Source of the DNA: Paenimyroides baculatum
Lineage (GTDB): Bacteria; Bacteroidota; Bacteroidia; Flavobacteriales; Flavobacteriaceae
Reading direction: 5' to 3'
NCBI RefSeq assembly: GCF_008629655.1
Contig: NZ_VWSG01000001.1
Coordinates: 329,261-393,260 of the forward strand
Length of the DNA stretch: 64,000 nt
Shown: positions 34,024-43,092 of the stretch, piece by piece
Numbering within the stretch: position 1 is the first letter of the stretch
How the letters are laid out: every line of letters begins with the position of its first letter
Notes under the pieces: model-generated
Seen by the model: only the letters and a program-made list of their open reading frames with translations
Told to the model about the DNA's origin: nothing
Databases searched by the model: none
Made by a program: the position numbers and the translations under genes

Positions 34024-34518
34024 ATGGAACAGTATTTAAAACAATTGCCAAAGTTAGCAAAAGATAAGCATACAGAAAACAAGAAGTATTTCGATAAGCT
34101 AAAGAAAAAAACACCTAAAGATTTAGATTACAAAATGCAGCTTATTCATGACGATGTTTTTAAAAAGACCGATTGTTTAAAGTGTGCAAATTGCTGTAAA
34201 ACTACCGGACCTTTATTTACTTTGGCAGATATTGAGCGTGTTGCAAAGCATTTGCGCCAAAAGCCACAACAGTTTATAAGCCAATATTTACGAATTGATG
34301 AGGATAACGATTATGTGCTGCAAAGTGTGCCGTGTACGTTTTTAGATCACGAAAATTACTGTATGATTTATGATGTTCGCCCGAAAGCCTGCAGAGAATT
34401 TCCGCATACCGATAGAAAAAAGTTTCAGCAGATAAGTAATCTTACCCTAAAAAATGTTGAAATTTGTCCGGCTGCGTTTGCAGTTGTTGAAGAAATGAAA
34501 AAGAAAATGCCTTTATAA
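34024..34518 (+). CDS. YkgJ family cysteine cluster protein
   Basis: A 164-residue protein of the YkgJ / zinc- or iron-chelating family. Cysteine motif CLKCANCCKTTGPLFTL is followed by CTFLDHENYCMIYDVRPKACREFPH, giving the C-x2-C-x2-CC and later cysteine ligands of the family, which probably bind a metal or Fe-S cluster. Its function is unknown. The frame extends to a TTG at 34006, but ATG 34024 (MEQYLKQLPKLAKDKHTENK) is preferred because the TTG lies in the promoter element. The gene ends with a weak inverted repeat (AAATGCCTTT / AAAGGCATTT). Confidence 0.88.
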   Translation: MEQYLKQLPKLAKDKHTENKKYFDKLKKKTPKDLDYKMQLIHDDVFKKTDCLKCANCCKTTGPLFTLADIERVAKHLRQKPQQFISQYLRIDEDNDYVLQSVPCTFLDHENYCMIYDVRPKACREFPHTDRKKFQQISNLTLKNVEICPAAFAVVEEMKKKMPL

Positions 34519-34534
34519 AAAAGGCATTTAAGTT

Positions 34535-34750
34535 TTATATGAAACTATGTTCGTTGTCTAAATAGTTCTTTAAGAAATTGCTTGCGTCTTCTTCAGTATC
34601 AAAATTATTTATAACGTATTCAACCAAATTTAAAATAAACTCTTTAAATCGTTCAAATAAGTCAACCACACGACCTAAAATACGAAGAAACCACTCATAA
34701 AGAGATTGAAAACGATCAATGATAGAAATTATAGCGTTTGTTGTATTCAT
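34535..34750 (-). CDS. Small helical protein of unknown function
   Basis: A 71-residue protein, MNTTNAIISIIDRFQSLYEW then FLRILGRVVDLFERFKEFIL, with an acidic tail (FDTEEDASNFLKNYL). The middle is a long amphipathic, weakly coiled helix; no transmembrane segment stands out. I do not recognise the family. A TATATTTG promoter element at 34778 (minus strand) sits 28 bases upstream, which supports a real gene despite its small size. It is convergent with the YkgJ gene. Confidence 0.6.
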   Translation of the reverse strand: MNTTNAIISIIDRFQSLYEWFLRILGRVVDLFERFKEFILNLVEYVINNFDTEEDASNFLKNYLDNEHSFI

Positions 34751-34777
34751 AACAAATTACTTTTTTTAACTTTTAAT

Positions 34778-34785
34778 CAAATATA
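34778..34785 (-). promoter_or_regulatory. TAnnTTTG promoter element for the 71-residue gene
   Basis: Minus-strand TATATTTG, 28 bases before the start codon. Confidence 0.5.
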
Positions 34786-34829
34786 ATAAAAAACTTGTGA
34801 TTTGTAAGGTTTGTAATGATAAATTGAAG

Positions 34830-36119
34830 TTAAAAATCGGTGTAAAGTAAGTACTTTTTACGTGTTTCTTTAAAATCTTCAATACCGGCTTTCCAGGTTG
34901 ATCTGATCTCTTTTTCGGTTAAACCTTTTTCAATTTGCTTTTGCAGTTGATCGGTTCCGGCAAGCTTGATAAAAAAGGTATTAAAGAATTTTTCTTTGTT
35001 CTCTGTGTTTTTATATGCTTTTAAAAGCCATTCTAACGATAAACCGTCGATTGTTTTATGAGTCGATAAATCTTCGCCAAAACATTTTACACCATTGTGC
35101 ACCGGATCTTTTGCACCTTCATTCGGTTTTGGTGTAAAGGTAAAACCCATATTCTTTAAAGAGGGCGATCCGTAAATTTGAAACTGCTTTTCGGTTCCGC
35201 GACCCATACTTACATTGGTTCCTTCAAAAAAACACAAGCTGGTGTAGAGGTTTATTGATGTATCGTTTGGTAAATTTGGCGATGGTTTTACAGGCAATGA
35301 ATACCGCATGCTTTTATTATAATTTTTAACGGGAATAATTGTCAATTTTGCCTGAGCTCCATTCTTCAACCATTTTTCGCCGTTAATCATTTGGGCATAT
35401 TCGCCAATGGTCATTCCATGTAAAACAGGAATTGGGTGCATGCCTACAAAACTTTTGTTTTTCATATCTAAAACAGGTCCGTCAATCGTTGCACCTTTCG
35501 GATTTGGTCGATCCAAAACAATCACAGGAATATTATTTTCGGCACAAGCTTCCATTAAATAATGTAACGACGAAATATAGGTGTAAAATCGCGCGCCTAC
35601 ATCTTGCAAATCAAAAATCATTACATCAATCTCGGCAAGCTGTTCTTTTGTCGGCTTTTTGTTGTTTCCGTACAAAGAAATAATTGGCAAACCGGTCTTG
35701 GTATCTTTTCCGTCTTTAATCAGTTCACCGGCATCGGCAGTTCCACGAAAACCATGTTCGGGTGCATAGATTTTTTTAAGGTTGATTTTGTTATAATATA
35801 GAAAATCAATCAAATGCATTTGTTTATAATTTATTGTGGCTGTTTTCAAATCATGTGGATGAATTCCTTCATCTTCATACTTTAGATCAAAATTAACAAT
35901 CCCAGTCTGATTCGTTAAAACTCCTACTTTTTTATCTTTTAATAACGAAAGATAAATCTCCGGTTGATCTGCTCCAGTTTTGAGATATTTTTCAAAAGCG
36001 ATTGACTTTTGACTTTCTGCTTTCGACTTACTTTGCGCATTACAAACAAAACTTAACCCTGTAAATACTGTTACAAAGAAAAATAAAAATGTATTTTTGG
36101 AGTGAATTATAGATTTCAT
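34830..36119 (-). CDS. DUF1343 / NamZ-type secreted hydrolase
   Basis: A 429-residue protein with a signal peptide (FLFFFVTVFTGLSFVCNAQ) and the DUF1343 domain, to which exo-beta-N-acetylmuramidase NamZ belongs (removal of terminal MurNAc from muropeptides). Visible family blocks: KKVGVLTNQTGIV, YAPEHGFRGTADAGE, LPIISLYGNNKKPT, VMIFDLQDVGARFYTYISSLHYLMEAC, PVIVLDRPNPKG, and SMGRGTEKQFQIYGSP. NamZ activity is an inference from the family. It is divergent from the LolC/E-type permease gene with only 4 bases between the two start codons. Confidence 0.9.
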   Translation of the reverse strand: MKSIIHSKNTFLFFFVTVFTGLSFVCNAQSKSKAESQKSIAFEKYLKTGADQPEIYLSLLKDKKVGVLTNQTGIVNFDLKYEDEGIHPHDLKTATINYKQMHLIDFLYYNKINLKKIYAPEHGFRGTADAGELIKDGKDTKTGLPIISLYGNNKKPTKEQLAEIDVMIFDLQDVGARFYTYISSLHYLMEACAENNIPVIVLDRPNPKGATIDGPVLDMKNKSFVGMHPIPVLHGMTIGEYAQMINGEKWLKNGAQAKLTIIPVKNYNKSMRYSLPVKPSPNLPNDTSINLYTSLCFFEGTNVSMGRGTEKQFQIYGSPSLKNMGFTFTPKPNEGAKDPVHNGVKCFGEDLSTHKTIDGLSLEWLLKAYKNTENKEKFFNTFFIKLAGTDQLQKQIEKGLTEKEIRSTWKAGIEDFKETRKKYLLYTDF

Positions 36120-36123
36120 AGGT

Positions 36124-37362
36124 TTGAATTTATCTTATTTTATAGCTAAACGTTTAGCAACTTCTAAAAAGTATAAAAATAGTGTTTCTGCGCCAATTAT
36201 AAAAATCGCTATTGCTGCGGTTGCTATCAGCGTTGTTATGATGCTGGTTTCTATTGCAACAGGCTTGGGTTTGCAGAAAAAAATACGCGATAAAATTACA
36301 TCGTTCAACGGGCATGTGGTGATATCTAATTTTGATAACAACCAGTCCGAAGTTACTTTAGAGCCTATTTCTACCCAGCAGAATTTCTATCCGAAGTTTA
36401 CCGAAGTGCCCGAAGTTACTGCGGTGCATCCGTTTGCTACAAAAGCCGGAGTTGTTAGAACCGATAAATCGTTTGAAGGAATTGTTTTTAAAGGGGTCGA
36501 TAAAAATTATCAGTGGAATTATTTACAAGATTATTTAGTTGAAGGAAAATTGCCGGAATATAAAGCGGAAGGAATGACCAATGAAGTGATTGTTTCGGGC
36601 TATTTAGCCAACCGTTTAGAACTGAAAGTAGGCGATAAGCTGGATACTTATTTTTTAAAGAACGATGGTGAAGGTTTGCCAAACGTGCGCGCTTTTACCA
36701 TTTCGGGAATTTACGATTCGGGTTTTCCGCAGTTCGATGAAACTTTTGTAATTGGCGATTTAAAGCATATTCAGCGTTTAAACAAGTGGGAAAAAGACGA
36801 AGTTGGCGGATTTGAACTTTTTGTGAACGATTTTACAAAGATCGATTCCATTGCAGATAAAGTGTATAGCCATATTCCATCAACGTTGAACAGCGAGCCA
36901 ATAACAACCAAATACTATAATATTTTTGACTGGCTAAAGGTATTCGATTTAAATATTTACATCATTGTCGGGTTAATGATTTTAGTTGCCGTTATCAATA
37001 TGATTGTTGCTTTATTGGTGCTTATTTTAGAAAGAACCCAGATGATCGGTATTTTAAAAGCATTAGGCGCAAGTAATTGGAGCATCCGTAAGATTTTTGT
37101 TTACAATGCAACGTATATCGTTTTAATCGGATTATTAATCGGTAACGCAATAGGTTTGGGCTTGTTATTGATACAAAGGTATTTCGGAATTATTACATTA
37201 GATCCAACACAATATTACGTAAAAGTAGCGCCTGTCTATATTTCGCCGGTTTATATCATTTTAATAAATGTAGCTTTAGTTGTTTTAAGCTATTTAATTA
37301 TGCTGATACCATCAATTCTTATAACCAAAATTTCTCCGGTAAAATCGATTAAGTTTCAGTAG
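36124..37362 (+). CDS. LolC/LolE-type ABC transporter permease
   Basis: Inner-membrane protein of 412 residues with the MacB/FtsX architecture: N-terminal helix (about 25-50), a large periplasmic domain (52-270), and three C-terminal helices (NIYIIVGLMILVAVINMIVALLVLILERT; IFVYNATYIVLIGLLIGNAIGLGLLL; ILINVALVVLSYLIMLIPSIL). ERTQMIGILKALGASNWSIRKIF is the ABC-coupling motif of this family. The likely role is lipoprotein release with a LolD ATPase encoded elsewhere. Start TTG 36124 fits the family N-terminus NLSYFIAKRLA. It is convergent with the small membrane protein gene, 2 bases between their stops. Confidence 0.9.
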   Translation: MNLSYFIAKRLATSKKYKNSVSAPIIKIAIAAVAISVVMMLVSIATGLGLQKKIRDKITSFNGHVVISNFDNNQSEVTLEPISTQQNFYPKFTEVPEVTAVHPFATKAGVVRTDKSFEGIVFKGVDKNYQWNYLQDYLVEGKLPEYKAEGMTNEVIVSGYLANRLELKVGDKLDTYFLKNDGEGLPNVRAFTISGIYDSGFPQFDETFVIGDLKHIQRLNKWEKDEVGGFELFVNDFTKIDSIADKVYSHIPSTLNSEPITTKYYNIFDWLKVFDLNIYIIVGLMILVAVINMIVALLVLILERTQMIGILKALGASNWSIRKIFVYNATYIVLIGLLIGNAIGLGLLLIQRYFGIITLDPTQYYVKVAPVYISPVYIILINVALVVLSYLIMLIPSILITKISPVKSIKFQ

Positions 37363-37364
37363 AC

Positions 37365-37733
37365 TTAAAGACCGCGTGTCGGAATGAAATGAATACTGTC
37401 TACAATGAATAAAAATATAGTCCAAAATAGACTAATGAAAAATATTCTTTTTAAAGTTTTACTTGAATCATCTATTTTACAGTAAAGTGCTATAAATGTA
37501 ATTAGAGTCATTGCAAAAGAATAGTACATACACCACATATAAATTTTCGGTACTAATTCTTGTGCTTTAATGGAATTTTTATACTCTTCATAAGTAAGAC
37601 CTTTAATATCTGCCATGATTGGGTCGTAATCCATTATATAGTTGCTAATATCCATCTTAAAGAAGAATATTACAACGGAAATAAAATAAATCATAACTAA
37701 AACCCAATAAATATATCTAACAGCTTGTTTCAT
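37365..37733 (-). CDS. Membrane protein of unknown function
   Basis: A 122-residue protein with three predicted helices (YIYWVLVMIYFISVVIFFFK; VPKIYMWCMYYSFAMTLITFIALYC; IFFISLFWTIFLFIVDSIHF). The loop after helix 1 is acidic (MDYDPIMADIKGLTYEEYKNSIK). I do not recognise a family. The length, the ATG start and the hydrophobic helix pattern suggest a genuine gene. It is downstream of, and on the same strand as, the Pit transporter gene but separated from it by a terminator. Confidence 0.65.
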   Translation of the reverse strand: MKQAVRYIYWVLVMIYFISVVIFFFKMDISNYIMDYDPIMADIKGLTYEEYKNSIKAQELVPKIYMWCMYYSFAMTLITFIALYCKIDDSSKTLKRIFFISLFWTIFLFIVDSIHFIPTRGL

Positions 37734-37748
37734 AAATTAAAAATAACA

Positions 37749-37774
37749 AAAAAGTCGCTACTAGAGCGACTTTT
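37749..37774 (-). terminator. Rho-independent terminator after the Pit transporter
   Basis: Minus-strand stem AAAAGTCGCT / AGCGACTTTT, loop CTAGT, T run. Confidence 0.88.
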
Positions 37775-37797
37775 CTTATTTTGTAATGATATCAATC

Positions 37798-38907
37798 TTA
37801 AATAAACAAGTGCACCAAGTGGTAAACACCCATTGCGACTAATGCAGATACTGGTATAGTTAAAATCCATGCCCATAATAGCGAGATGGTTACACCCCAG
37901 CGAACTGCCGATATACGTTTGGTAATACCAACACCAATAATAGATCCTGTAATGGTGTGTGTTGTAGAAACCGGTATTCCCATGTGTTCTGTAACATATA
38001 AAGCAACGGCACCGGCTGTTTCTGCAGCAACACCTTCTAACGGAGTTACCTTTGTAATTTTAGATCCCATTGTTTTAACGATCTTCCAACCACCGCTCAT
38101 GGTTCCTAAACCTATAAAAAGAAACGATGCTAAAGGAACCCAACCCCAATGGTCAACAAAATAACTGAAACGATCAGCGTTTTCAATTGCTAAATATGGG
38201 TTTAAATTATCAGGCAATCCCATGTGAAAACTAATAACAGCAGCACCAATAATACCCATTACTTTTTGGGCATCGTTACCACCGTGACCCAAACTGAACA
38301 AAGCAGAAGATACTAACTGCAATCTTTTAAACCATTGTTCTGCACGGTGTGGCTGTGCTTTGCGGCAAATCCACATAATACCAACAGTTATAAAATATGC
38401 CAAGATCATTCCCAGTAAAGGAGCTCCGAAAATAAACAAAAAGATCGGTACAACCTTTGCGTAAACAATTACATCTTCTCCATTAATATTCAAACCACCG
38501 GCGTGAGCAATAGCAGCACCCATAAAACCACCAATTAAGGTATGTGATGATGATGATGGTATTCCCAGTTTCCATGTTGCCAAATTCCAAAGAATAGCAG
38601 CAATTAATCCGGCAAAAATAACTTCAAGTGTAATAAATTGTTCGTTCACCGATTTGGCTATGGTGTTACCAATTTTAAATTCGCCAATAATATATAACGA
38701 TATAAAGTAAGCGGCAAAGTTAAAAGCAGCAGCCCATAAAACCGCCTGAAACGGAGTTAAAACGCGTGTTGTTACAATGGTAGCAATAGAGTTTGCAGCA
38801 TCGTGAAAACCGTTAATGTAGTCAAATCCCAACGCTAAAACTATAATTACAAGTAATAGCCAGGCACCGCTAACATCAAGGTTTGCAAATAAGTCAAATA
38901 GTTCCAT
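37798..38907 (-). CDS. Inorganic phosphate transporter, Pit family
   Basis: Proton- or sodium-coupled low-affinity phosphate transporter (PHO4/Pit), 369 residues, about ten helices. The duplicated signature is present: FDYINGFHDAANSIATIVTTRVL near the N-terminus and LGHGGNDAQKVMGIIG in the middle, with GIPVSTTHTITGSIIGVG and GIPSSSSHTLIGGFMGAAIA. It lies 21 bases downstream of its DUF47 partner gene, the usual operon order in flavobacteria, and ends at 37749. Confidence 0.94.
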   Translation of the reverse strand: MELFDLFANLDVSGAWLLLVIIVLALGFDYINGFHDAANSIATIVTTRVLTPFQAVLWAAAFNFAAYFISLYIIGEFKIGNTIAKSVNEQFITLEVIFAGLIAAILWNLATWKLGIPSSSSHTLIGGFMGAAIAHAGGLNINGEDVIVYAKVVPIFLFIFGAPLLGMILAYFITVGIMWICRKAQPHRAEQWFKRLQLVSSALFSLGHGGNDAQKVMGIIGAAVISFHMGLPDNLNPYLAIENADRFSYFVDHWGWVPLASFLFIGLGTMSGGWKIVKTMGSKITKVTPLEGVAAETAGAVALYVTEHMGIPVSTTHTITGSIIGVGITKRISAVRWGVTISLLWAWILTIPVSALVAMGVYHLVHLFI

Positions 38908-38928
38908 AAAACTTTATCTTCTAAAAAA

Positions 38929-39573
38929 TTATGCGTATTTAACCGTAATTGTTTCAAGTACGTTTGCTACACGACGACAACTGTCGGTAGCCGTTTCTAA
39001 AGCATCCATTACTTCTTTATACTTGATAATTTCTATAATGTTTGTTTCGTTTTCAAAGATATCGGCAACTGCTTTATCAAAAACTTTATCAGCCTTACGT
39101 TCTAAACGTAAAATAACTTTACAGCCCTCTGCAATTGCTTTAAGATTTTTCATATCCTTTAAATCTAATAAACTTTGTGCAACCTGCGTACAAGCTTCCA
39201 AATTAGCTTCGGTAAGTTTGCGCAACGGTTTGGTAACTCTGTCTATTTGATATAAACGCATACGCGATGCAGCATCACTTAAATGATCGGCAATTTCGTC
39301 AACCGCAGTCATTAAGTTGTTTATATCTTCTCTATCAAAAGGGGTAATAAAGTTTCTTCCTAATTCTACACGTGTAGTTTGTGCAATCGCTTCTATTTCC
39401 GATTTTAAAACTTCTACTTCACGTAATAATTTTTCTCTGTCGTTAGCAGGTAAGTTTACCGCTTCGTGCAATGTTTCCGATAATAATTTAATTTTACCGG
39501 CAGCTTGTTCAAATAAAGGGTAAAACGTTTTATCCTTTGGAACTAAAAATTGAAAAATTGAATTTAATGACAT
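38929..39573 (-). CDS. DUF47 / PhoU-like Pit accessory protein
   Basis: A 214-residue, all-helical PhoU-like protein of the DUF47 family (TIGR00153-type), which accompanies and probably regulates Pit transporters. The start FQFLVPKDKTFYPLFEQAAGKIKLLSETLHEAV and FITPFDREDINNLMTAVDEIADHLSDAASRMRLY are diagnostic. It is encoded 21 bases upstream of the transporter. A near-consensus minus-strand promoter (TACTTTCG at 39598-39605) precedes it. Confidence 0.93.
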   Translation of the reverse strand: MSLNSIFQFLVPKDKTFYPLFEQAAGKIKLLSETLHEAVNLPANDREKLLREVEVLKSEIEAIAQTTRVELGRNFITPFDREDINNLMTAVDEIADHLSDAASRMRLYQIDRVTKPLRKLTEANLEACTQVAQSLLDLKDMKNLKAIAEGCKVILRLERKADKVFDKAVADIFENETNIIEIIKYKEVMDALETATDSCRRVANVLETITVKYA

Positions 39574-39737
39574 GTGTTTATTAATTTTTTCGCACTGCGA
39601 AAGTAATATTCTAATGTTAACTTAACATTAAGTTTATGTTTTAGTGTAAAATTTTTTCAAAAGCCGTTTCTCTAAATTAGCAGGAATATTTGTATTTTAG
39701 CAGAATTCAAAGAACTTAAACGAAATTTTATCGCGAA

Positions 39738-41381
39738 ATGGATTTAAACTTCAATAAAAACGAAGATCATAATAAATTACTGTTATCAGAATTAAAAGAA
39801 AAATTTGCCAAAGTTAAACTGGGCGGAGGCGAAAAAAGAATCGCAAAATTACACGAACAAGGAAAGATGACCGCTCGCGAGCGTATTGATTTTTTGTTTG
39901 ATAAAGATTCTAAATCAATCGAAATCGGTGCTTTTGTTGGCGATGGTATGTATCAGGAACACGGCGGTTGTCCATCGGGCGGCGTTGTGGTGAAAATCGG
40001 CTACGTTAATGGCAAACAGGTAATTGTTGTTGCAAATGATGCTACTGTGAAAGCTGGTGCATGGTTCCCAATTACAGGAAAAAAGAATCTGCGTGCGCAG
40101 GAAATTTCCATTGAAAACCGTTTGCCTATTATTTATTTGGTTGATTCTGCCGGAGTTTATCTGCCAATGCAAGATGAAATTTTTCCGGATAAAGAAAATT
40201 TCGGACGTATTTTCCGTAACAATGCCATTATGTCGTCTATGGGAATTACCCAGATTGCAGCCGTAATGGGAAGTTGTGTTGCCGGTGGAGCTTATTTGCC
40301 GATTATGAGTGATGAAGCATTGATTGTTGATAAAACGGGATCGATCTTTTTAGCAGGATCTTATTTGGTAAAAGCAGCAATTGGCGAATCTATTGATAAT
40401 GAAACGTTGGGTGGTGCTACAACACATACCGAAATTTCAGGTGTTACCGATTATAAATCAAAAGACGATAAAGATTGTTTAGAGACCATTCGTAACATTG
40501 TTGGTAAAATGGGTGATTTTGATAAAGCAGGATTTAACAGAATTGATTCTAAAAAACCGGCATTAGATCCAAACGAAATTTACGGAATTTTGCCAAAATC
40601 TCGCGGGGAACAGTACGATACTATGGAAATCATTAAACGTTTGGTTGATGATTCTGAATTCGATGAATACAAAGCAGGTTACGGACAAACAATTATTACC
40701 GGTTATGCGCGCATTGACGGTTGGGCAGTTGGTATTGTTGCCAATCAGCGTAAAGTGGTGAAAACTACCGGAGCGAAAACCAAGCCGAGCGAAATGCAGT
40801 TTGGTGGTGTAATTTATTCCGATTCTGCCGATAAAGCGACTCGTTTCATTGCAAACTGTAATCAAAAGAAAATTCCGTTAGTTTTCTTGCAAGATGTTAC
40901 CGGTTTTATGGTTGGATCTAAATCTGAACACGGCGGTATCATTAAAGACGGAGCTAAAATGGTGAATGCAGTAAGTAATTCTGTTGTGCCTAAATTTACC
41001 ATTATTATGGGAAATTCTTACGGTGCAGGAAATTATGCAATGTGCGGAAAAGCGTATGATCCACGTTTCTTTTTGGCTTGGCCAAGTGCAGAATTAGCGG
41101 TAATGGGTGGCGCACAGGCAGCAAAAGTTTTATTACAGATCGAAGCATCATCATTAAAAGCAAAAGGTGAGGAGTTAACTCCGGAAAAAGAAGCAGAATT
41201 GTTCGATAAAATCAAGGCAAAATACGATGCGCAAACATCGCCTTACTACGCAGCAGCTCGTTTATGGACTGATGCTATTATTGATCCGTTAGATACCCGC
41301 AAATGGATTTCTATGGGAATTGAAGCAGCGAACCACGCACCAATTGAAAAACAGTTTAATTTAGGTGTTATTCAAGTATAA
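39738..41381 (+). CDS. Acyl-CoA carboxylase beta chain (carboxyltransferase)
   Basis: Carboxyltransferase subunit of a biotin-dependent acyl-CoA carboxylase, 547 residues. The ARERIDFLFDKDSKSIEIGAFVGDGMY and GGCPSGGVV regions, GVYLPMQDEIFPDKENFGRIFRNNA, and QDVTGFMVGSKSEHGGIIKDGAKMVNAVSN all resemble the methylcrotonyl-CoA carboxylase beta family. Propionyl- or geranyl-CoA are alternatives; the match to VGSKSEHGGIIKDGAKMV favours methylcrotonyl-CoA and leucine degradation, in keeping with the leucine-type dehydrogenase at 18.7 kb. No biotin-carrying alpha chain is adjacent. It ends at the hairpin at 41393. Confidence 0.9.
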   Translation: MDLNFNKNEDHNKLLLSELKEKFAKVKLGGGEKRIAKLHEQGKMTARERIDFLFDKDSKSIEIGAFVGDGMYQEHGGCPSGGVVVKIGYVNGKQVIVVANDATVKAGAWFPITGKKNLRAQEISIENRLPIIYLVDSAGVYLPMQDEIFPDKENFGRIFRNNAIMSSMGITQIAAVMGSCVAGGAYLPIMSDEALIVDKTGSIFLAGSYLVKAAIGESIDNETLGGATTHTEISGVTDYKSKDDKDCLETIRNIVGKMGDFDKAGFNRIDSKKPALDPNEIYGILPKSRGEQYDTMEIIKRLVDDSEFDEYKAGYGQTIITGYARIDGWAVGIVANQRKVVKTTGAKTKPSEMQFGGVIYSDSADKATRFIANCNQKKIPLVFLQDVTGFMVGSKSEHGGIIKDGAKMVNAVSNSVVPKFTIIMGNSYGAGNYAMCGKAYDPRFFLAWPSAELAVMGGAQAAKVLLQIEASSLKAKGEELTPEKEAELFDKIKAKYDAQTSPYYAAARLWTDAIIDPLDTRKWISMGIEAANHAPIEKQFNLGVIQV

Positions 41382-41392
41382 ATTTATAAATT

Positions 41393-41417
41393 AAGTCTGC
41401 TGAAAAGCAGACTTTTT
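41393..41417 (+). terminator. Rho-independent terminator after the carboxylase gene
   Basis: Stem AAGTCTGCT / AGCAGACTT, loop GAAA, T run. Confidence 0.9.
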
Positions 41418-41452
41418 TAATCTGTCATGTTACAGTAAAATTGCAATTTGTG

Positions 41453-41480
41453 TGTCATTCTGAACGAAGTGAAGAATCTT
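41453..41480. repeat. Degenerate intergenic repeat, TGTCATTC-type arm
   Basis: TGTCATTCTGAACGAAGTGA followed by AGAATCTT; the first 12 bases match the reverse complement of the right arm of the palindrome at 41531-41605. It is probably a remnant of the same repeat family. Confidence 0.5.
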
Positions 41481-41530
41481 TATCAATTTAAAAGAAAGAA
41501 TCTTTCAATTGCGCAATAACAATAACACGT

Positions 41531-41605
41531 GTCAAGCTGAACTTGATTCAGCTTCCCATAATACATTTCATACTTTTGAGATTCCGAATCAAGTTCGGAA
41601 TGACA
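41531..41605. repeat. Palindromic intergenic repeat
   Basis: Left arm TCAAGCTGAACTTGATTCAG at 41532 and right arm ATTCCGAATCAAGTTCGGAA at 41581 form an imperfect inverted repeat with a spacer of about 20 bases. A related copy lies at 47492. It resembles dispersed REP-like elements; no coding capacity. Confidence 0.6.
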
Positions 41606-41645
41606 AACTTAAATAAATCTATAATATTAGATAGATTCTTTAGAT

Positions 41646-43040
41646 ATGATAAAAGAAGATTCATCGCCTTACGAAAAATACCTGCCGTTGGTTGCCGCCG
41701 TAGCCATGTTTATGCAGTCGTTAGACGGTACCATACTTAATACATCATTACCAAGCATCGCTGCCGATATGAATTATTCGCCGTTAGAAATGCAGTCGGT
41801 AATTGTAAGTTATACGCTAACGTTGGCGTTGTTTATACCGCTTTCGGGTTGGCTTTCGGATAAATTCGGAACCAAACGAATGTTTATGTTTGCAGTGTTT
41901 TTATTTACGTTAGGATCTTTCTTTTGTGCGATATCTGTCGATCTGCTTACATTGAATTTATCACGCATTCTTCAGGCTATCGGCGGATCTATGATGGTTC
42001 CCATTGCCCGATTGGCGATTTTATATCAGTATCCAAGAAATCAATTATTAAAAATTATGAATTATATTACCATTCCGGGTTTGTTAGGTTTGGTTGTTGG
42101 TCCAAGTTTAGGCGGATTTTTATCTGATAACTTCTCTTGGCATTGGATCTTTTTAGTAAATCTACCTGTAGGTGTTGTAGGAATTATTTTAGCCTTCAAA
42201 ATTATGCCGAACTTTAAAAATACCGTTGGTAAATTTGATATTTTAGGCTTGATCTATTTTAGCACGGCATTGGTATTTGTAACCTTTGCGTTAGAAGTAA
42301 GCAGCGTGGGTATCGATCATTATTCGTTGGTTTTAGGATTGGTTGCAGCAGCAGTTTTATTGTTTGTCTTGTATTACAAACATTTCAAAAAAACACCAAA
42401 ACCAATTATTGACTTAAATCTTTTTAAAATAAGAACACTACGAATTGGTTTATTGGGCAGTTTAATTACCCGTTTCGGAATAAGCGGATTGCCATTTCTG
42501 TTGCCGTTAATGATGCAGGTTGGCTTTGGTTTTTCGGCTTCAAAGGCAGGAATGATGCTGTTGCCATCGGCATTAACAACTATTGCAATAAAACCATGGA
42601 TTGTTCGTTTGGTAAGGCATTTCGGTTATCGAAACATTTTAATAAGCAACACCTTGTTTTTAGCAGTAATTATCTTTGTTTTTAGTTTTATGCAAAAAGA
42701 GACACCGCTAATGTATTATATTTTGCTGATGATTGCTTACGGAGCATTTACATCGATACAAATGACGGCGATGAACACCATTTCGTTAGCTGATTTAAAC
42801 GACGATCAGGCAAGTGGCGGAAATAGTTTGCTGGCAATTATGCAACAATTATCTATAAGTTTTGGAATATCTATTGCGGCGTTGGTTTTAGCTTTCTATA
42901 AAGACAAAATGGATTTTTACCACGGCGATTTAGTAACTGCTTTTCATTTAACCTTAATAACATTGGCGGTTTTAACGGCATTATCAAGCTTAACGTTTAC
43001 CAAACTTAAAAAAGGTGATGGCGAGAAAATGTCGGGGTAA
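41646..43040 (+). CDS. MFS transporter, DHA2 (MdtD/EmrB-like) family
   Basis: Drug:proton antiporter-type major facilitator of 464 residues, about 14 helices. The motif AMFMQSLDGTILNTSLPSIA (D at the DHA2-type motif D1), the motif A region GWLSDKFGTKRMF, and motif C-like GLLGLVVGPSLGGFLSD are visible. The length and layout are those of MdtD. Substrate is unknown. It follows the palindromic repeat region, without a clear promoter consensus, and ends in a hairpin (43042) whose sequence recurs at 44552. Confidence 0.9.
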   Translation: MIKEDSSPYEKYLPLVAAVAMFMQSLDGTILNTSLPSIAADMNYSPLEMQSVIVSYTLTLALFIPLSGWLSDKFGTKRMFMFAVFLFTLGSFFCAISVDLLTLNLSRILQAIGGSMMVPIARLAILYQYPRNQLLKIMNYITIPGLLGLVVGPSLGGFLSDNFSWHWIFLVNLPVGVVGIILAFKIMPNFKNTVGKFDILGLIYFSTALVFVTFALEVSSVGIDHYSLVLGLVAAAVLLFVLYYKHFKKTPKPIIDLNLFKIRTLRIGLLGSLITRFGISGLPFLLPLMMQVGFGFSASKAGMMLLPSALTTIAIKPWIVRLVRHFGYRNILISNTLFLAVIIFVFSFMQKETPLMYYILLMIAYGAFTSIQMTAMNTISLADLNDDQASGGNSLLAIMQQLSISFGISIAALVLAFYKDKMDFYHGDLVTAFHLTLITLAVLTALSSLTFTKLKKGDGEKMSG

Positions 43041-43041
43041 C

Positions 43042-43072
43042 AAAAAAGCCCAACATTACGTTGAGTTTTTTT
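43042..43072 (+). terminator. Terminator after the MFS gene (copy 1 of a repeated hairpin)
   Basis: Hairpin containing CCCAACATTACGTTGAG followed by seven T. The same 24-base sequence, one base changed, occurs at 44552-44575 on the other side of the TIR gene. Confidence 0.75.
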
Positions 43073-43092
43073 ATAGATAAATTCTGTAAAAT

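Noticed and set aside
33987..34082. Longer N-terminus of the methyltransferase
   Set aside because: It overlaps the divergent YkgJ gene and its promoter, and the extra residues are not family-like.
41543..41740. 65-residue frame spanning the palindromic repeat and the MFS start
   Set aside because: It runs through the inverted repeat and overlaps the MFS gene in another frame, and has no promoter or domain.
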